Source of the DNA: Neolewinella aurantiaca
Lineage (GTDB): Bacteria; Bacteroidota; Bacteroidia; Chitinophagales; Saprospiraceae
Length of the DNA: 64,000 nt
NCBI RefSeq assembly: GCF_008014675.1
Contig: NZ_VOXD01000011.1
Coordinates: 1-64,000 of the forward strand
Reading direction: 5' to 3'
Under the pieces are notes generated by a model. It was given only the letters and a program-made list of their open reading frames with translations. It ran no database searches and was not told where the DNA came from. This document shows positions 40,700 through 50,857 of this stretch, piece after piece; position 1 is the first letter of the stretch; the number at the start of each line of letters is the position of its first letter. The position numbers and the translations under genes were made by a program.

Positions 40700-43261
40700 C
40701 TATACCCAGAAAATCAGGTTGAGGTCCTGTGCGTGGGGCATTAGTTTATGCGTCGGGCGCAAACGGAAGCCATACTCAAATACACCTGTGTATTGAGGAT
40801 CGAAGGAAATGGTAAATGTTGCCTTCCCGTCTTTCTGACCCGCAAGTTTGAACGGCTCGGTCCGGATGAGTTCCAGTTTCTCTTCACTGAGGCGGCGGTA
40901 AGCGCAGTATTCGAGTACAAGCCCCTTGGCATCGATGCCGTTGGTATCGATCACCACTTCGGCGTTGAACTTGCTTGACATCGTGAGCGACTCATTGACG
41001 CTGTCGAATGAGTTGTTGTCCACAACGTGGATACCAGACCATTTCTCGGAAACGTCCTGTTTCCACGCGGCGAATTCGCGCGCAGGCTTCCATTTGCTCT
41101 TGCTGGCAGCCGTTTGGCTTTTGCCGAGGGGCAGGTAAAAGCGGTCGTAGTAATCGTCCATCATCCGCTTCATCGTGAAGGTCGGGGCTACTTCGGCAAT
41201 GATTTGCTTCACGAAGCCCATCCAGTCTTTACTGATGCCGTTTTCGTCGCGGCGGTAGAAGGTCGGGATGATTTCGTCTTCAAGGATGGCGTAGATGGTT
41301 TCAGCATCCAGTTCGTCCTGCAGGTACTGCTCCTCATAGGTACGCTCCAGCGGGAGTGCCCACCCGGCATCGGGGCGGTAACCTTCGGCCCACCAACCGT
41401 CGAGAACGGAAAAGTTCACCGAGCCGTTCAGGGCTGCTTTCATCCCGGAGGTTCCGGAAGCTTCCAGCGGACGGGTCGGTGTGTTCAGCCATACGTCTAC
41501 ACCCTGGGTGAGGAGTTTGGCCATCTCCATGTTGTAGTCTTCCAAAAAGATCACCTTGCCGGCAAACTCAGGCTTCTTACTGACGTGGATGATGTGGCGG
41601 ATGAGGTCCTGTCCGCCCTGATCGGCTGGGTGAGCCTTACCGGCAAAGAGGAAGATGACCGGGCGGTCCGCATCGTTGACGAGCTCCATGAGCCGCTCCT
41701 CGTTTTTGAACAACAGAGTGGCACGCTTGTAAGTCGCAAAGCGCCGCGCAAAACCGAAGACGAGGGCGTTGTCGTTGATGTTGTTCACGATGTCGATGAT
41801 CGCCTTGGGGCGTTCTCCGCGCCGCCGCATATCCACTTCCAGCTTTTCGCGAACGTACTCCAGCAGGCGAACCTTAAGGGTGTGGCGTACGTCGAACAGT
41901 TTCTTGTCGTCAATTTTGTGGACTTTGCGCCAAACGTCTTTATTGCTTTGGTCGCGCAGCCAGTTTTTTCCGAATTGAGTGGAGTAAAGTTCGTGCAGGT
42001 CGTTTGCGATCCAGGTAGGGTAGTGTACCGAATTGGTAACGTATCCGATGTGAACCTCCTCGGTAGTGTAGCCGGGGTAAAGGCTCGTGAACATTTCCTG
42101 GCTCACTTCGCCGTGTAGTTTGGAGACACCGTTGACGCGCTGACTCAGGCGGATAGACAGTTTAGACATGTTGAAGTCTTCTCCCTCGTCGTCGGGGTTG
42201 AGACGACCGAGAGCTACGAACTCCTTCCAGTCGATGCCCAGATCCGCAGCGTAGTTGTAGAGGTAGTTGCGTAGCATGTGCTCCGGGAAGTGATCGTGCC
42301 CGGCGGGAACTGGCGTGTGGGTAGTGTAGAGGCTGCTGGCCCGCACAGCTTCGACGGCTTCGTTGAAGTTCATCCCGTCTTGCTGTACGTGGTTCTTCAG
42401 GCGCTCGATGCTCAGGAAGCCGGCGTGGCCTTCGTTGAGGTGGTACACTTCCGGCTCCAGCCCCATTGCCTCGATGGCGCGGACGCCACCAATACCGAGC
42501 AGAATTTCCTGTTTCAGGCGGTGCTCGTTGTCGCCGCCGTAAAGCATATGTGTAAGGGCGCGGTCGTCCTGCTGGTTGTCTTCGTGATCGGTATCGAGGA
42601 GGTACAGGTTGATGCGTCCGATGGGGAGTTTCCACACTTTGGCGACGACCATCCGCCCCTGAACAGGAACGGTGATCTTGAGCCACGATCCGTCTTCGTT
42701 GCGGACAGGCTCAACGGGCAGCTGGGTGAACTTCTGCGCCGGGTATTTATGGATCTGGTCACCGTTGATGCTCAGCCCCTGGTTAAAGTAACCGTAGCGG
42801 TAGAGCAGCCCCATACCAAAAAGGTTTACGTTGGAGTCTGACGCTTCTTTGAGGTAGTCTCCGGCAAGTACTCCTAGTCCGCCACTGTACAGTTTGAGGC
42901 TGATGTGCAGACCGTACTCCATACTGAAGTAAGCAATTTTAGGACTCTTGCGCTTGAGGGGCTCAGCCAGGTAGGCATCGAAGCTTTTTTCGACGGCCTT
43001 GAGTTGGCTGAGGAATTTTTTGTCTTTAGCCAGTTCCTGTGCCCGTGAGGGATCCAGCGTTTCCAGCAGGGCAACGGGGTTGTAGTTCAGTTCTACAAAT
43101 TTATCCGGATCAATTGAGCTGAATAGCTCCTGAGCACTGGCGTTCCACGACCACCAGATGTTGTTGGCCAGTCGGGTGAGCGGTTCAAGTGCAGCGGGCA
43201 GTTCGTTTTTGATGAAGATGCGGTGAAGCTTCATTTCAGAATTGGTTTGCATTAAAATCAT
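40700..43261 (-). CDS. glgP: Alpha-glucan (glycogen) phosphorylase
   Basis: Family GT35 enzyme that releases glucose 1-phosphate from glycogen or maltodextrin using inorganic phosphate and pyridoxal phosphate. It has 853 residues from ATG 43261; ATGs at 43252 and 43234 (MKLHRIFIKNELP) are equally possible. It belongs to the bacterial branch with an N-terminal DUF3417-like segment (LEPLTRLANNIWWSWNASAQ) and a core from KIAYFSMEYGLH. Sugar and phosphate sites include YSGGLGVLAGDYLKEASD, HLNEGHAGFL and FARRFATYKRA. The PLP lysine is in EASGTSGMKAALNGS, near residue 605. The last 120 residues or so are a beta-rich tail. No other glycogen gene is adjacent. Cytoplasmic. Confidence 0.95.
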   Translation of the reverse strand: MILMQTNSEMKLHRIFIKNELPAALEPLTRLANNIWWSWNASAQELFSSIDPDKFVELNYNPVALLETLDPSRAQELAKDKKFLSQLKAVEKSFDAYLAEPLKRKSPKIAYFSMEYGLHISLKLYSGGLGVLAGDYLKEASDSNVNLFGMGLLYRYGYFNQGLSINGDQIHKYPAQKFTQLPVEPVRNEDGSWLKITVPVQGRMVVAKVWKLPIGRINLYLLDTDHEDNQQDDRALTHMLYGGDNEHRLKQEILLGIGGVRAIEAMGLEPEVYHLNEGHAGFLSIERLKNHVQQDGMNFNEAVEAVRASSLYTTHTPVPAGHDHFPEHMLRNYLYNYAADLGIDWKEFVALGRLNPDDEGEDFNMSKLSIRLSQRVNGVSKLHGEVSQEMFTSLYPGYTTEEVHIGYVTNSVHYPTWIANDLHELYSTQFGKNWLRDQSNKDVWRKVHKIDDKKLFDVRHTLKVRLLEYVREKLEVDMRRRGERPKAIIDIVNNINDNALVFGFARRFATYKRATLLFKNEERLMELVNDADRPVIFLFAGKAHPADQGGQDLIRHIIHVSKKPEFAGKVIFLEDYNMEMAKLLTQGVDVWLNTPTRPLEASGTSGMKAALNGSVNFSVLDGWWAEGYRPDAGWALPLERTYEEQYLQDELDAETIYAILEDEIIPTFYRRDENGISKDWMGFVKQIIAEVAPTFTMKRMMDDYYDRFYLPLGKSQTAASKSKWKPAREFAAWKQDVSEKWSGIHVVDNNSFDSVNESLTMSSKFNAEVVIDTNGIDAKGLVLEYCAYRRLSEEKLELIRTEPFKLAGQKDGKATFTISFDPQYTGVFEYGFRLRPTHKLMPHAQDLNLIFWV

Positions 43262-43409
43262 TTTAGCATGTAATTTAAGAGCGGGAATTCGCTGCGGCAG
43301 CGCTTTGGTTTCCCGAATACCAGTTCACCTCGTTATCCCCCGGCAGGAGGATAAAAGTAGTCTTCGAACGGCCGTAAAGGGCAGGAGACCATCGAAGTAC
43401 AGCCAGAGC

Positions 43410-43480
43410 AGTGGCACCTTTCGGCTTTCTCTCTGGCACAGAATTATGGCGGCGGGGTAGTGGCACCTTTCGGCTTTCTC
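43410..43480. repeat. 22-bp direct repeat, period 49
   Basis: AGTGGCACCTTTCGGCTTTC plus TC occurs identically at 43410-43431 and 43459-43480, upstream of glgP. Confidence 0.85.
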
Positions 43481-43518
43481 CCCCGGCCACAGTTCGGTCT
43501 TGTCAAGTTCCCCGATCA

Positions 43519-43538
43519 GGCGCGGACGCAGGTGCAGG
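43519..43538 (-). repeat. Dispersed 20-bp repeat, copy 7
   Basis: 17 of 20 matches on the minus strand, in the non-coding stretch upstream of glgP. Confidence 0.65.
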
Positions 43539-44161
43539 GTGAGGTGTCGAAGCCGGTCACCGTTGGCATAAACAGATTGGTGAACCTTGCTTGATGATCG
43601 GACTTCGCCGTATTGTGCATGATAAACACGGTGAGCTCAGCTATCCGTGGAATGAGTCCCCGGTTGTGTCTGGAAGCATAATTCAGAAGGCTCATACACA
43701 CTACTGATTACCTAATGCAAACCAACCCGGAATAAACTGAGTAGGGCAAAACTCGACATTTCAGGTGAAACCGCCAAATCAGCCTGTTGTGCGCTGGCAA
43801 AGGCAAAATATTACCAGCTGGCCAGAGAATCGCTAACAGGGATACTCACACGGTAGAGCACGGACACTAAAGACATTCGCTTTTAGGGATTATTACCTTG
43901 ACAGTGCTGTTCGGGCAGACTTCATGTTGCCGTTTCCCGGACTTTAGCCCGGAAGATTGATGGAGGAAAGATTAGATCGACCTGATCGTTATTTTATCAC
44001 GCTAAAGCATGATAATTAGTGGCCTAAAGACTGCCGGACAGTGCTTTCGGCGGTATGGAAACCCATGTACGGCAAAAGCGATTGCCCTACCCGGAGCAAT
44101 TACCGTTAGGTCTTTGGTTATTAGCTTGTGACCTCAACTCGCATCCGGCAACTTTCTTCCC

Positions 44162-44452
44162 ATGACAAACGCAATCAAGAATAATTACACGCCCGTTCTC
44201 ATCAGCATTGGCCTTCTGGTGTACTTCCTGTTCATGATAGCTGTGTCCCACTTTCAGTGGGACTTTATACTGATTGGCGTGATTACGGAGCTCCTGACCC
44301 TTCCCGCGTTGGGTGTAGTTTTGGGGCTGTTTGGCTACAGCCTTTACCGCAGTTTCCGGGGTGAGGTCGCTCAGCGACCTGTATTTAAGATTACCGCAGG
44401 CATTCTGTTCGCCTGCATCTCAATGCTGCTGATCGTTACCTTTATAGCGTAA
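44162..44452 (+). CDS. Small membrane protein, function unknown
   Basis: A 96-residue protein with three hydrophobic stretches: VLISIGLLVYFLFMIAVS (about 12-30), FILIGVITELLTLPALGVVLGLFGYSLY (about 35-62) and ITAGILFACISMLLIVTFIA (about 77-96). A short basic loop (RSFRGEVAQRPVFK) separates the last two, as in small inner-membrane proteins with the loop facing the cytoplasm. Composition, length and ATG start support a real gene. It stands alone after the 0.9-kb non-coding stretch and converges on the phosphatase gene. I do not recognise the family. Confidence 0.75.
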   Translation: MTNAIKNNYTPVLISIGLLVYFLFMIAVSHFQWDFILIGVITELLTLPALGVVLGLFGYSLYRSFRGEVAQRPVFKITAGILFACISMLLIVTFIA

Positions 44453-44541
44453 AACCCGAGAGGGGAACCCGTCAGTAAAAACCCGCTTCTTACCATTTGG
44501 GAAGAAAGCAAGGAGGAAGACCCTGGCGGTAATGTAGTGGC

Positions 44542-45636
44542 TTACTTACCCTCAGCAAAGAGGTCCATTCGCTCTCCCAGCATACCGCCTCTGATGAATT
44601 TGCCTTCTTCAATCAGCAACACTTCACCCATAGAGCCGAACTTCATGCTGGAGTCGACCGCAAGAACTTTACCCCCGAAAAAGGAGCGGATTGCCTGAAA
44701 CGAAGTGTGCCCCACAACCATCCGATTGGCTTTCACTCGTTTCAGGATGCGGTCGATATCTTTCTCTTCAAAATCACGGTCGAGAAAATAACCGCGGTAC
44801 CACAGTGGCCCGTTTCTTCCCTTCAGGATACCCAGTCGCTCAGTCTTGCTTAGGGTTAAACCGGGCTCTGCGTCGATTAGGTTCATATGGTAAAGATCGT
44901 TGATCTTACCGAGGTCTGAGACCTCTCTTAGAAGGTCTTTGCTGAAGCCTCCGTGGACGAAAACCATGTCGTTGATCCGTATGGTAAGCGGGAGCGAGCG
45001 CAGCCAACGGCCAAGGTAGGAGTCAAGCCCGAAGAGCTCGTAATACGGTGCCCGCAACAGTCCGGATGTAATCATGTAACGCTTGTTGACGTACCGTACG
45101 TCACGGTCCATCACCATTGTTTCGTGGTTGCCCAGCAGGAAGTGAACCCGGCCACCCGCAGCTTTTGCTTCTATCTGAAGATTGTGGAGCAACCAGAGTA
45201 CTTCCGTTACCTGACCTCCACGATCGAATACATCACCCACAATAACAAAATGCCCGTCTCCGTAGGCCCAGTGCAGATCATCGTCGATGATACCATGACT
45301 GATGAGTACCTTACGAATTACATCGAACTGGCCGTGGATGTCACTCACGACCGCAACTTTATCCACACCATCGAACGAAACCTGGCGGTCGCGGTCAAAA
45401 TGCCCCGAAGCCGCGATGGTTTCCGGCCGGAAAGACCGGAAAGCCGGAAGGCTTTCGGAAATATCCTCGGACCAGTATGCTGAACCGGATTTTTTGTCTT
45501 CGGGCCACGCCCAGTACGCCTGCAACTGCCCCAGGGTGTCGTAAATAAGGTAAGGTCCGTCAGCGTATCGTATGTCTGACTGAGCACTGCACATTATGGG
45601 CAGTAAGAGGGAGAGGATGAGGAGTAGCTTTTGCAA
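44542..45636 (-). CDS. Exported Shewanella-like (PPP-type) metallophosphatase
   Basis: A 364-residue calcineurin-like phosphoesterase. It appears to start with TTG (45636), giving a signal peptide MQKLLLILSLLLPIMCSA cut before QSD; no ATG is available in frame ahead of it. The five metal and phosphate motifs are clear: VVSDIHGQFD, VGDVFDRGG, LLGNHE, FVHGGF and VVGHTS. The spacing, with IIDDDLHWAYGDGHFVIVGDV between the first two and GNHETMVMDRDVRYV, is that of the Shewanella-like phosphatases, relatives of eukaryotic PPP protein phosphatases. Substrates in bacteria are little known; protein phosphotyrosine or small phosphoesters are possible. Export to the periplasm is inferred from the signal peptide. 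Confidence 0.9.
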   Translation of the reverse strand: MQKLLLILSLLLPIMCSAQSDIRYADGPYLIYDTLGQLQAYWAWPEDKKSGSAYWSEDISESLPAFRSFRPETIAASGHFDRDRQVSFDGVDKVAVVSDIHGQFDVIRKVLISHGIIDDDLHWAYGDGHFVIVGDVFDRGGQVTEVLWLLHNLQIEAKAAGGRVHFLLGNHETMVMDRDVRYVNKRYMITSGLLRAPYYELFGLDSYLGRWLRSLPLTIRINDMVFVHGGFSKDLLREVSDLGKINDLYHMNLIDAEPGLTLSKTERLGILKGRNGPLWYRGYFLDRDFEEKDIDRILKRVKANRMVVGHTSFQAIRSFFGGKVLAVDSSMKFGSMGEVLLIEEGKFIRGGMLGERMDLFAEGK

Positions 45637-45760
45637 AATCGACGTGCTGTAGGAGTATAACCCTGAGTGAAAATCTTGCGCCAGGTGAAGACTGACGCGT
45701 ACAATTAACGTGAAGAAGGTGTTAACTGTTTGTTAGAGCGGGCTTTTCCTGAAGTTATAT

Positions 45761-45780
45761 TTTGCACCTGCGTCCGCGCA
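45761..45780 (+). repeat. Dispersed 20-bp repeat, copy 8
   Basis: 18 of 20 matches; intergenic between the phosphatase gene and gltB. Confidence 0.75.
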
Positions 45781-46032
45781 ACACTTAAAAACGCTGTATT
45801 GCAGGTCGTAACACATCAAAATACGGAGACGTCGGTGCACTTTAGGGAAAACACCCGAATGAGAGGCCAGGAAATAGGCTTTGTAAATGGAATTTGGTGT
45901 TTTTTGCCGTAGTGGAAATTAAAATTTGGTCGTTGTGTTTCTTCCTGTCTTAAATTTCGATATTTTTGTTAAGACGAATCCTAAATAACAATTAGCGGCT
46001 GGTAAAACGGACTTTACATGCAGTTTTAAAGG

Positions 46033-46063
46033 TTGATTTAGCGATGTCACTTTCCTACCTTGC
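46033..46063 (+). promoter_or_regulatory. Candidate gltB promoter
   Basis: TTG at 46033-46035, a 20-nt spacer (the same as in the giant-gene promoter), then TACCTTGC, a two-change match to TAnnTTTG. The leader would be about 130 nt. Confidence 0.4.
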
Positions 46064-46198
46064 GGAATAACAGGTACTGGAGAACTCCACCACATAATCG
46101 TTCCCAATACTGATGAGCCTGACTGAATAACTACCGCTGATTTAACCCAAGTGGCCGTGTACTATGGCTGCAAAGGTCAACCAACATACTGAATTCAC

Positions 46199-49100
46199 AT
46201 GCGCTATCAGGCCGAGACCCCCTGTCAGAAAGGACTTTATACCCCCCATACCGAATCCGATGCCTGTGGCACCGGGTTTATTGCTAATCTTACTGGAGAC
46301 CCTTCCCACAAGCTGGTGACGGATGCACTCACGATGCTTATTAATATGGAGCACCGTGGCGCTTGTGGTTGCGAACCGAACAGCGGTGACGGAGCAGGTA
46401 TTCTGGTGCAGGTTCCTCACGAATTTTTTGCCCGTAAACTGGCTGAAAAAGGAAAAGAACTACCTGAGAAAGGAAAGTATGGGGTGGGCATGATGTTTCT
46501 GCCGGCCGAAAAGCAACTGTTGGAACGCTGCCAGTATCTCTTTGAGGATTACGCCGATGAAATGGGCTTCGACCTCATTCACTACCGGAAAGTACCAACC
46601 GATCACGAAGAACTGGGTGTTACCAGCAAAAGCGTAGAACCACGCTTTCAGCAGGTATTCGTAAAGCCGCGCGTAGAACTCGACCCGAAAGACCTGGAGC
46701 GTAAACTGTACGTTCTGCGCAAGTACGCGACCCACAAAATCCATTCTACTTACCCCGAAACCCGCGACCAGTTCTACCTCGCCAGTTTCAGTTATAAGAC
46801 CATTGCTTACAAAGGTCAGCTCACCACCTGGCAGCTGCCCGGTTACTTCAGCGACCTGCAAAGCCAGGATTTCAAATCGGCCATCGCGCTGGTTCATAGC
46901 CGCTTTTCCACCAATACTGTCCCTAAGTGGAAACTGGCGCAGCCTTTCCGTATGGTCGCTCACAACGGAGAAATCAACACCATCCAGGGTAATGTAAACT
47001 GGTGGAAATCAAAGGAGAGTCTGATCCGGGAAACGGCTCACTTCACGGAAGAAGAGTTGGATAAAATCTACCCGGTTTGTGGTTCCGGACTCTCGGACTC
47101 AGCTAACTTCGACAACGTCCTTGAATTCCTGACGCTGAATGGCATCAGTATTCCGCACGCCCTGATGATGATGATCCCGGAAGCATGGCAGGATGATGAG
47201 CAAATGCCCGATTACAAGCGCGCATTCTACGAGTATGCCAAGGGGCTGATGGAGCCATGGGATGGCCCCGCAAGCATTTGCTTTACCGACGGCGTTCTCG
47301 TCGGAGCTACGCTCGATCGTAATGGTTTACGCCCCAGCCGCTGGTGTCTCACTGAAGATAACGTTCTTATTGTAGCCTCGGAAGCAGGTGCATTGCCCGT
47401 TGATCAGTCCACAGTGATCCAGAAAGGCCGTCTTTCTCCCGGGCGTATTCTCGTTGCAGATCTCGACGAACACCGGGTAATCGGCGATGAGGAACTTAAA
47501 GAGGTAATCTGCAAGCGGCTTCCTTACCGGGAATGGTTAGATGAGCACCGCATCCGGCTCGATGATCTGCCCCTGAAGCGCAAAGCCGACATTAGTATGG
47601 ATCAGAAGACGCTTTTCCAGCGTCTCCAGTTGTTCGGCTACACAAAGGAAGACCTCAACTTCCTCCTCGAGCCAATGATCAAAGGCGGTAAAGATCCGAT
47701 TGGTTCTATGGGTGCAGATACGCCGCTTGCGGCCTTGAGTCTGCAGAGCCAGCACCTCGCCAACTACTTCAAACAACTCTTCGCTCAGGTAACGAACCCT
47801 CCGATCGATCCGATCCGGGAACGCAGTGTCATGTCGCTCTACGCTATGCTCGGTAGCACTGACAACATCATGGAGATGAAACCCGGCAACGCCCAGAACA
47901 TCCACCTGGATTCACCGGTGCTGAGCAACGACGACATCACCCGGATCAAGGAATTGCACCATAAAGACTTCAAAGCGGGCGTGATTCTGTCCGTATTCCG
48001 TGCCGACAATCAGGCCGGTCGTCTCAGTGCAGCGATTGAACACATTAAGGCTCAGGCAGAGAGCCTGGTCCGCAGCGGATACAATATTCTGGTCATTAGC
48101 GATCGGACTTCCGACAGTTTCAACGCCCCCGTCCCGAGTCTTCTCGCTACCGGAGCCGTTCACCATCATTTGGTAGAACTTGGCCTGCGCGCTAAAACGA
48201 GCCTGGTGATCGAAGCCGGAGATGTGCGCGAAACCCACCACTTCGCCACTCTTGTCGGCTACGGCGCATCGGCCGTGAATCCGTACATGGCGTACGCTGC
48301 GCTGTCTAATCTGTACAAATCGGGTGTTTTCGATGACCAGGATATCTCCCGCGATGAAGTGCTGAAAATTTACAAAAAGGCAATTGGCAAGGGCTTGCTC
48401 AAGATCATGTCTAAAATCGGCATCTCCACCTTGCAGTCTTACCAGGGAGCTCAGATTTTCGAAGTGCTGGGCATCAACCACAAAGTAGTAAACGAATGTT
48501 TCCGAGGCTCTATCAGCCGCATCGAAGGAATGGGGTACGATGGCATCGCAAAGGAAGTTCTTGTACGTCATAAGCTGGCTTACCCGGTGAAGGCAGTACC
48601 AAACCCTCAACTTGAAGTTGGAGGCGTATTCCAATGGAAGCGCCGGGGCGAAGCCCATATGTTCAATCCCAAGAGCATTCATTACCTACAGATCGCTGCG
48701 CGCAAGAACGATAAAGAAGCGTACGAGAAGTACCGGGACGAAATCAACCACCAAACGGAAAAAGCCCTCACGCTGCGTGGTCTGCTCGCTTTCCGTAAAG
48801 GTGATCCTATCGACATCGAAGAGGTGGAACCAGCGAGTGAGATCATGAAGCGCTTCGCTACCGGAGCGATGTCTTTTGGTTCGATCAGTTGGGAAGCGCA
48901 CACTACGCTTGCCATTGCAATGAATAAGATTGGCGCCAAGTCAAATTCCGGAGAGGGAGGCGAAGATGAAGTGCGCTTCGAAATCAACGAGAAAGGAGAA
49001 AATATGCGTTCTGCAATCAAGCAGATCGCTTCTGGCCGGTTCGGAGTGACGAGCCATTACCTCACAAATGCCGACGAACTCCAGATTAAAATGGCCCAGG

Positions 49101-50752
49101 GGGCCAAGCCAGGTGAAGGCGGTCAGCTGCCTGGCCATAAAGTGAATGACTGGATTGGCCGTGTCCGTAACTCTACGCCGGGAGTGGATCTTATCTCTCC
49201 TCCGCCGCACCACGATATTTACTCTATCGAAGATCTGGCCCAGCTGATCTTCGACCTCAAGAACGCCAATCGCCGTGCACGCATCAACGTCAAGCTGGTG
49301 TCGAAAGCAGGGGTGGGCGTCATCGCCTCCGGCGTTGCAAAGGCAAAAGCCGATGCAATCCTGATTGCCGGCCACGACGGTGGAACCGGTGCTTCGCCAC
49401 TTTCCAGTATTCGCCACGCAGGACTTCCCTGGGAGTTGGGTCTCGCCGAGTCGCACCAGACGCTTGTGCGCAACAAGCTGCGTGACCGTGTTGTGCTACA
49501 AACCGATGGCCAGATACGTACGGGCCGCGATCTCGTTATTGCCACCCTGCTTGGTGCCGAAGAGTATGGCGTTGCTACCGCAGCGTTGGTCGTGGAAGGC
49601 TGTATCATGATGCGTAAGTGTCACGTGAATACCTGCCCGGTCGGCATAGCAACCCAAAACCCCGACCTCCGCGCCCGCTTCACTGGTGACCCAGAGCACG
49701 TTATCAACTTCTTCCGCTTTCTTGCCGAAGATATGCGCTCCATCATGGCTGAGCTTGGCTTTAAGACTGTCAACGAAATGGTCGGTAAAGTGGAACATCT
49801 CAAAGGAAATAAGGACGCTGAGCACTGGAAATACAAAGCCCTCGACCTCAGCCCCATCCTCCATAAGGAAATTGCGGACGAAACCGTGGGCCTGTACAAC
49901 AAAACTGTTCAGGATCACGGCCTGAACGAAGTCCTTGACCGCCGCCTGCTCGATGCCGCAAAACCGGCTCTGGAAAACGTGGAGTCTGTCGTTGGTGAAT
50001 TTGCCATCAAGAACACTGACAGAGCTACAGGAACTATGCTCTCGAATGAAATAAGCCGCCGCTTCCACGGAGAAGGCTTACCTGATGGTGCCATTAAATT
50101 CAACTTCCGCGGATCTGCAGGGCAAAGTTTCGGCGCCTTTGGCGCCAAGGGAATAGAATTCCTGCTTGAGGGTGAATCCAATGATTACTTCGGTAAAGGG
50201 CTCTCCGGAGGACGATTGATTGTGGTTCCGGACCGGATCTCCAAGTTTGATCCCCACGAAAACATCATCATCGGTAATGTTGCCTTTTACGGTGCTACTT
50301 CCGGCGAAGCATACATCAAAGGAACTGCAGGTGAACGCTTCTGTGTTCGGAACTCGGGCGTGAAGACCGTCGTGGAAGGCGTGGGCGACCACGGTTGCGA
50401 ATACATGACCGGTGGTCTTGCGGTCATCCTCGGCGAGGTGGGCAAAAACTTCGGCGCGGGTATGTCGGGCGGAATGGCCTACATCTACGATGTCAACAAA
50501 ACCTTTGAGTCCAAACTCAACGGAGACATGGCAGACATCGAAGCACTGGATGATTTCGATAAAGACGTGCTCAAACTGATGATTAACAATCACCTTACCT
50601 ACACCAGCTCAAGAATGGCTAAGCACCTGATTGAAAACTGGGACAAGGAACTGGGTAATTTCCTGAAAGTGATGCCAAGAGATTATAAGCGTGTGCTGGA
50701 GGAAAAATCGATCAAGCCCAATATCGACGTTAAAGTGGCTGTGCCTGTTTGA
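46199..50752 (+). CDS. gltB: Glutamate synthase, large (alpha) subunit
   Basis: Makes two glutamates from glutamine and 2-oxoglutarate; with GltD it forms NAD(P)H-dependent GOGAT in the cytoplasm. It has 1,517 residues, the full family length. The first 22 residues form a propeptide, exposing catalytic Cys23 in DACGTGFIANLTG (Ntn glutaminase domain). Next come the central domain and the FMN-binding synthase barrel. The 3Fe-4S cysteines follow the pattern C-x5-C-x4-C in CIMMRKCHVNTCPVGIA near residues 1135-1147. The C-terminal GXGXG beta-helix domain has repeats such as GDHGCEYMTGGLAVILGEVG. gltD starts 105 nt downstream with no terminator between, so the two form an operon. Confidence 0.97.
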   Translation: MRYQAETPCQKGLYTPHTESDACGTGFIANLTGDPSHKLVTDALTMLINMEHRGACGCEPNSGDGAGILVQVPHEFFARKLAEKGKELPEKGKYGVGMMFLPAEKQLLERCQYLFEDYADEMGFDLIHYRKVPTDHEELGVTSKSVEPRFQQVFVKPRVELDPKDLERKLYVLRKYATHKIHSTYPETRDQFYLASFSYKTIAYKGQLTTWQLPGYFSDLQSQDFKSAIALVHSRFSTNTVPKWKLAQPFRMVAHNGEINTIQGNVNWWKSKESLIRETAHFTEEELDKIYPVCGSGLSDSANFDNVLEFLTLNGISIPHALMMMIPEAWQDDEQMPDYKRAFYEYAKGLMEPWDGPASICFTDGVLVGATLDRNGLRPSRWCLTEDNVLIVASEAGALPVDQSTVIQKGRLSPGRILVADLDEHRVIGDEELKEVICKRLPYREWLDEHRIRLDDLPLKRKADISMDQKTLFQRLQLFGYTKEDLNFLLEPMIKGGKDPIGSMGADTPLAALSLQSQHLANYFKQLFAQVTNPPIDPIRERSVMSLYAMLGSTDNIMEMKPGNAQNIHLDSPVLSNDDITRIKELHHKDFKAGVILSVFRADNQAGRLSAAIEHIKAQAESLVRSGYNILVISDRTSDSFNAPVPSLLATGAVHHHLVELGLRAKTSLVIEAGDVRETHHFATLVGYGASAVNPYMAYAALSNLYKSGVFDDQDISRDEVLKIYKKAIGKGLLKIMSKIGISTLQSYQGAQIFEVLGINHKVVNECFRGSISRIEGMGYDGIAKEVLVRHKLAYPVKAVPNPQLEVGGVFQWKRRGEAHMFNPKSIHYLQIAARKNDKEAYEKYRDEINHQTEKALTLRGLLAFRKGDPIDIEEVEPASEIMKRFATGAMSFGSISWEAHTTLAIAMNKIGAKSNSGEGGEDEVRFEINEKGENMRSAIKQIASGRFGVTSHYLTNADELQIKMAQGAKPGEGGQLPGHKVNDWIGRVRNSTPGVDLISPPPHHDIYSIEDLAQLIFDLKNANRRARINVKLVSKAGVGVIASGVAKAKADAILIAGHDGGTGASPLSSIRHAGLPWELGLAESHQTLVRNKLRDRVVLQTDGQIRTGRDLVIATLLGAEEYGVATAALVVEGCIMMRKCHVNTCPVGIATQNPDLRARFTGDPEHVINFFRFLAEDMRSIMAELGFKTVNEMVGKVEHLKGNKDAEHWKYKALDLSPILHKEIADETVGLYNKTVQDHGLNEVLDRRLLDAAKPALENVESVVGEFAIKNTDRATGTMLSNEISRRFHGEGLPDGAIKFNFRGSAGQSFGAFGAKGIEFLLEGESNDYFGKGLSGGRLIVVPDRISKFDPHENIIIGNVAFYGATSGEAYIKGTAGERFCVRNSGVKTVVEGVGDHGCEYMTGGLAVILGEVGKNFGAGMSGGMAYIYDVNKTFESKLNGDMADIEALDDFDKDVLKLMINNHLTYTSSRMAKHLIENWDKELGNFLKVMPRDYKRVLEEKSIKPNIDVKVAVPV

Positions 50753-50857
50753 TCGACAGGGAGACAATTTCCCCCAAAGGTGATTATGGTGCAACCTCTT
50801 CGGCGAGGATGCCCGTCAAATTAAAGAATAGGCCATCTGGCCCAAAAGAATAAAATA

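Larger units (their letters stand above)
43262..44161. other. Poorly coding intergenic region
   Basis: About 900 bp with no gene I can support. It holds a 22-bp direct repeat (43410-43431 and 43459-43480), one dispersed-repeat copy (43519-43538) and short partial inverted repeats near 43930-43945 and 43997-44014. A 61-codon minus-strand frame at 43516-43701 overlaps the dispersed repeat and has no protein-like features. Confidence 0.6.
45637..46198. other. Intergenic region upstream of gltB
   Basis: About 560 bp between divergent genes. It holds a dispersed-repeat copy (45761-45780), an isolated TATTTTTG (45961-45968) without a matching -33 element, and a better promoter candidate at 46033-46063. 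A 60-codon frame at 45730-45912 begins across the repeat and is not convincing. Confidence 0.55.

Noticed and set aside
41027-42118. A 363-codon frame on the plus strand under glgP
   Set aside because: A shadow of the minus-strand phosphorylase codons; no recognisable domain.
45730-45912. A 60-codon frame upstream of gltB
   Set aside because: It spans the dispersed repeat and has no protein-like features or ribosome or promoter context.
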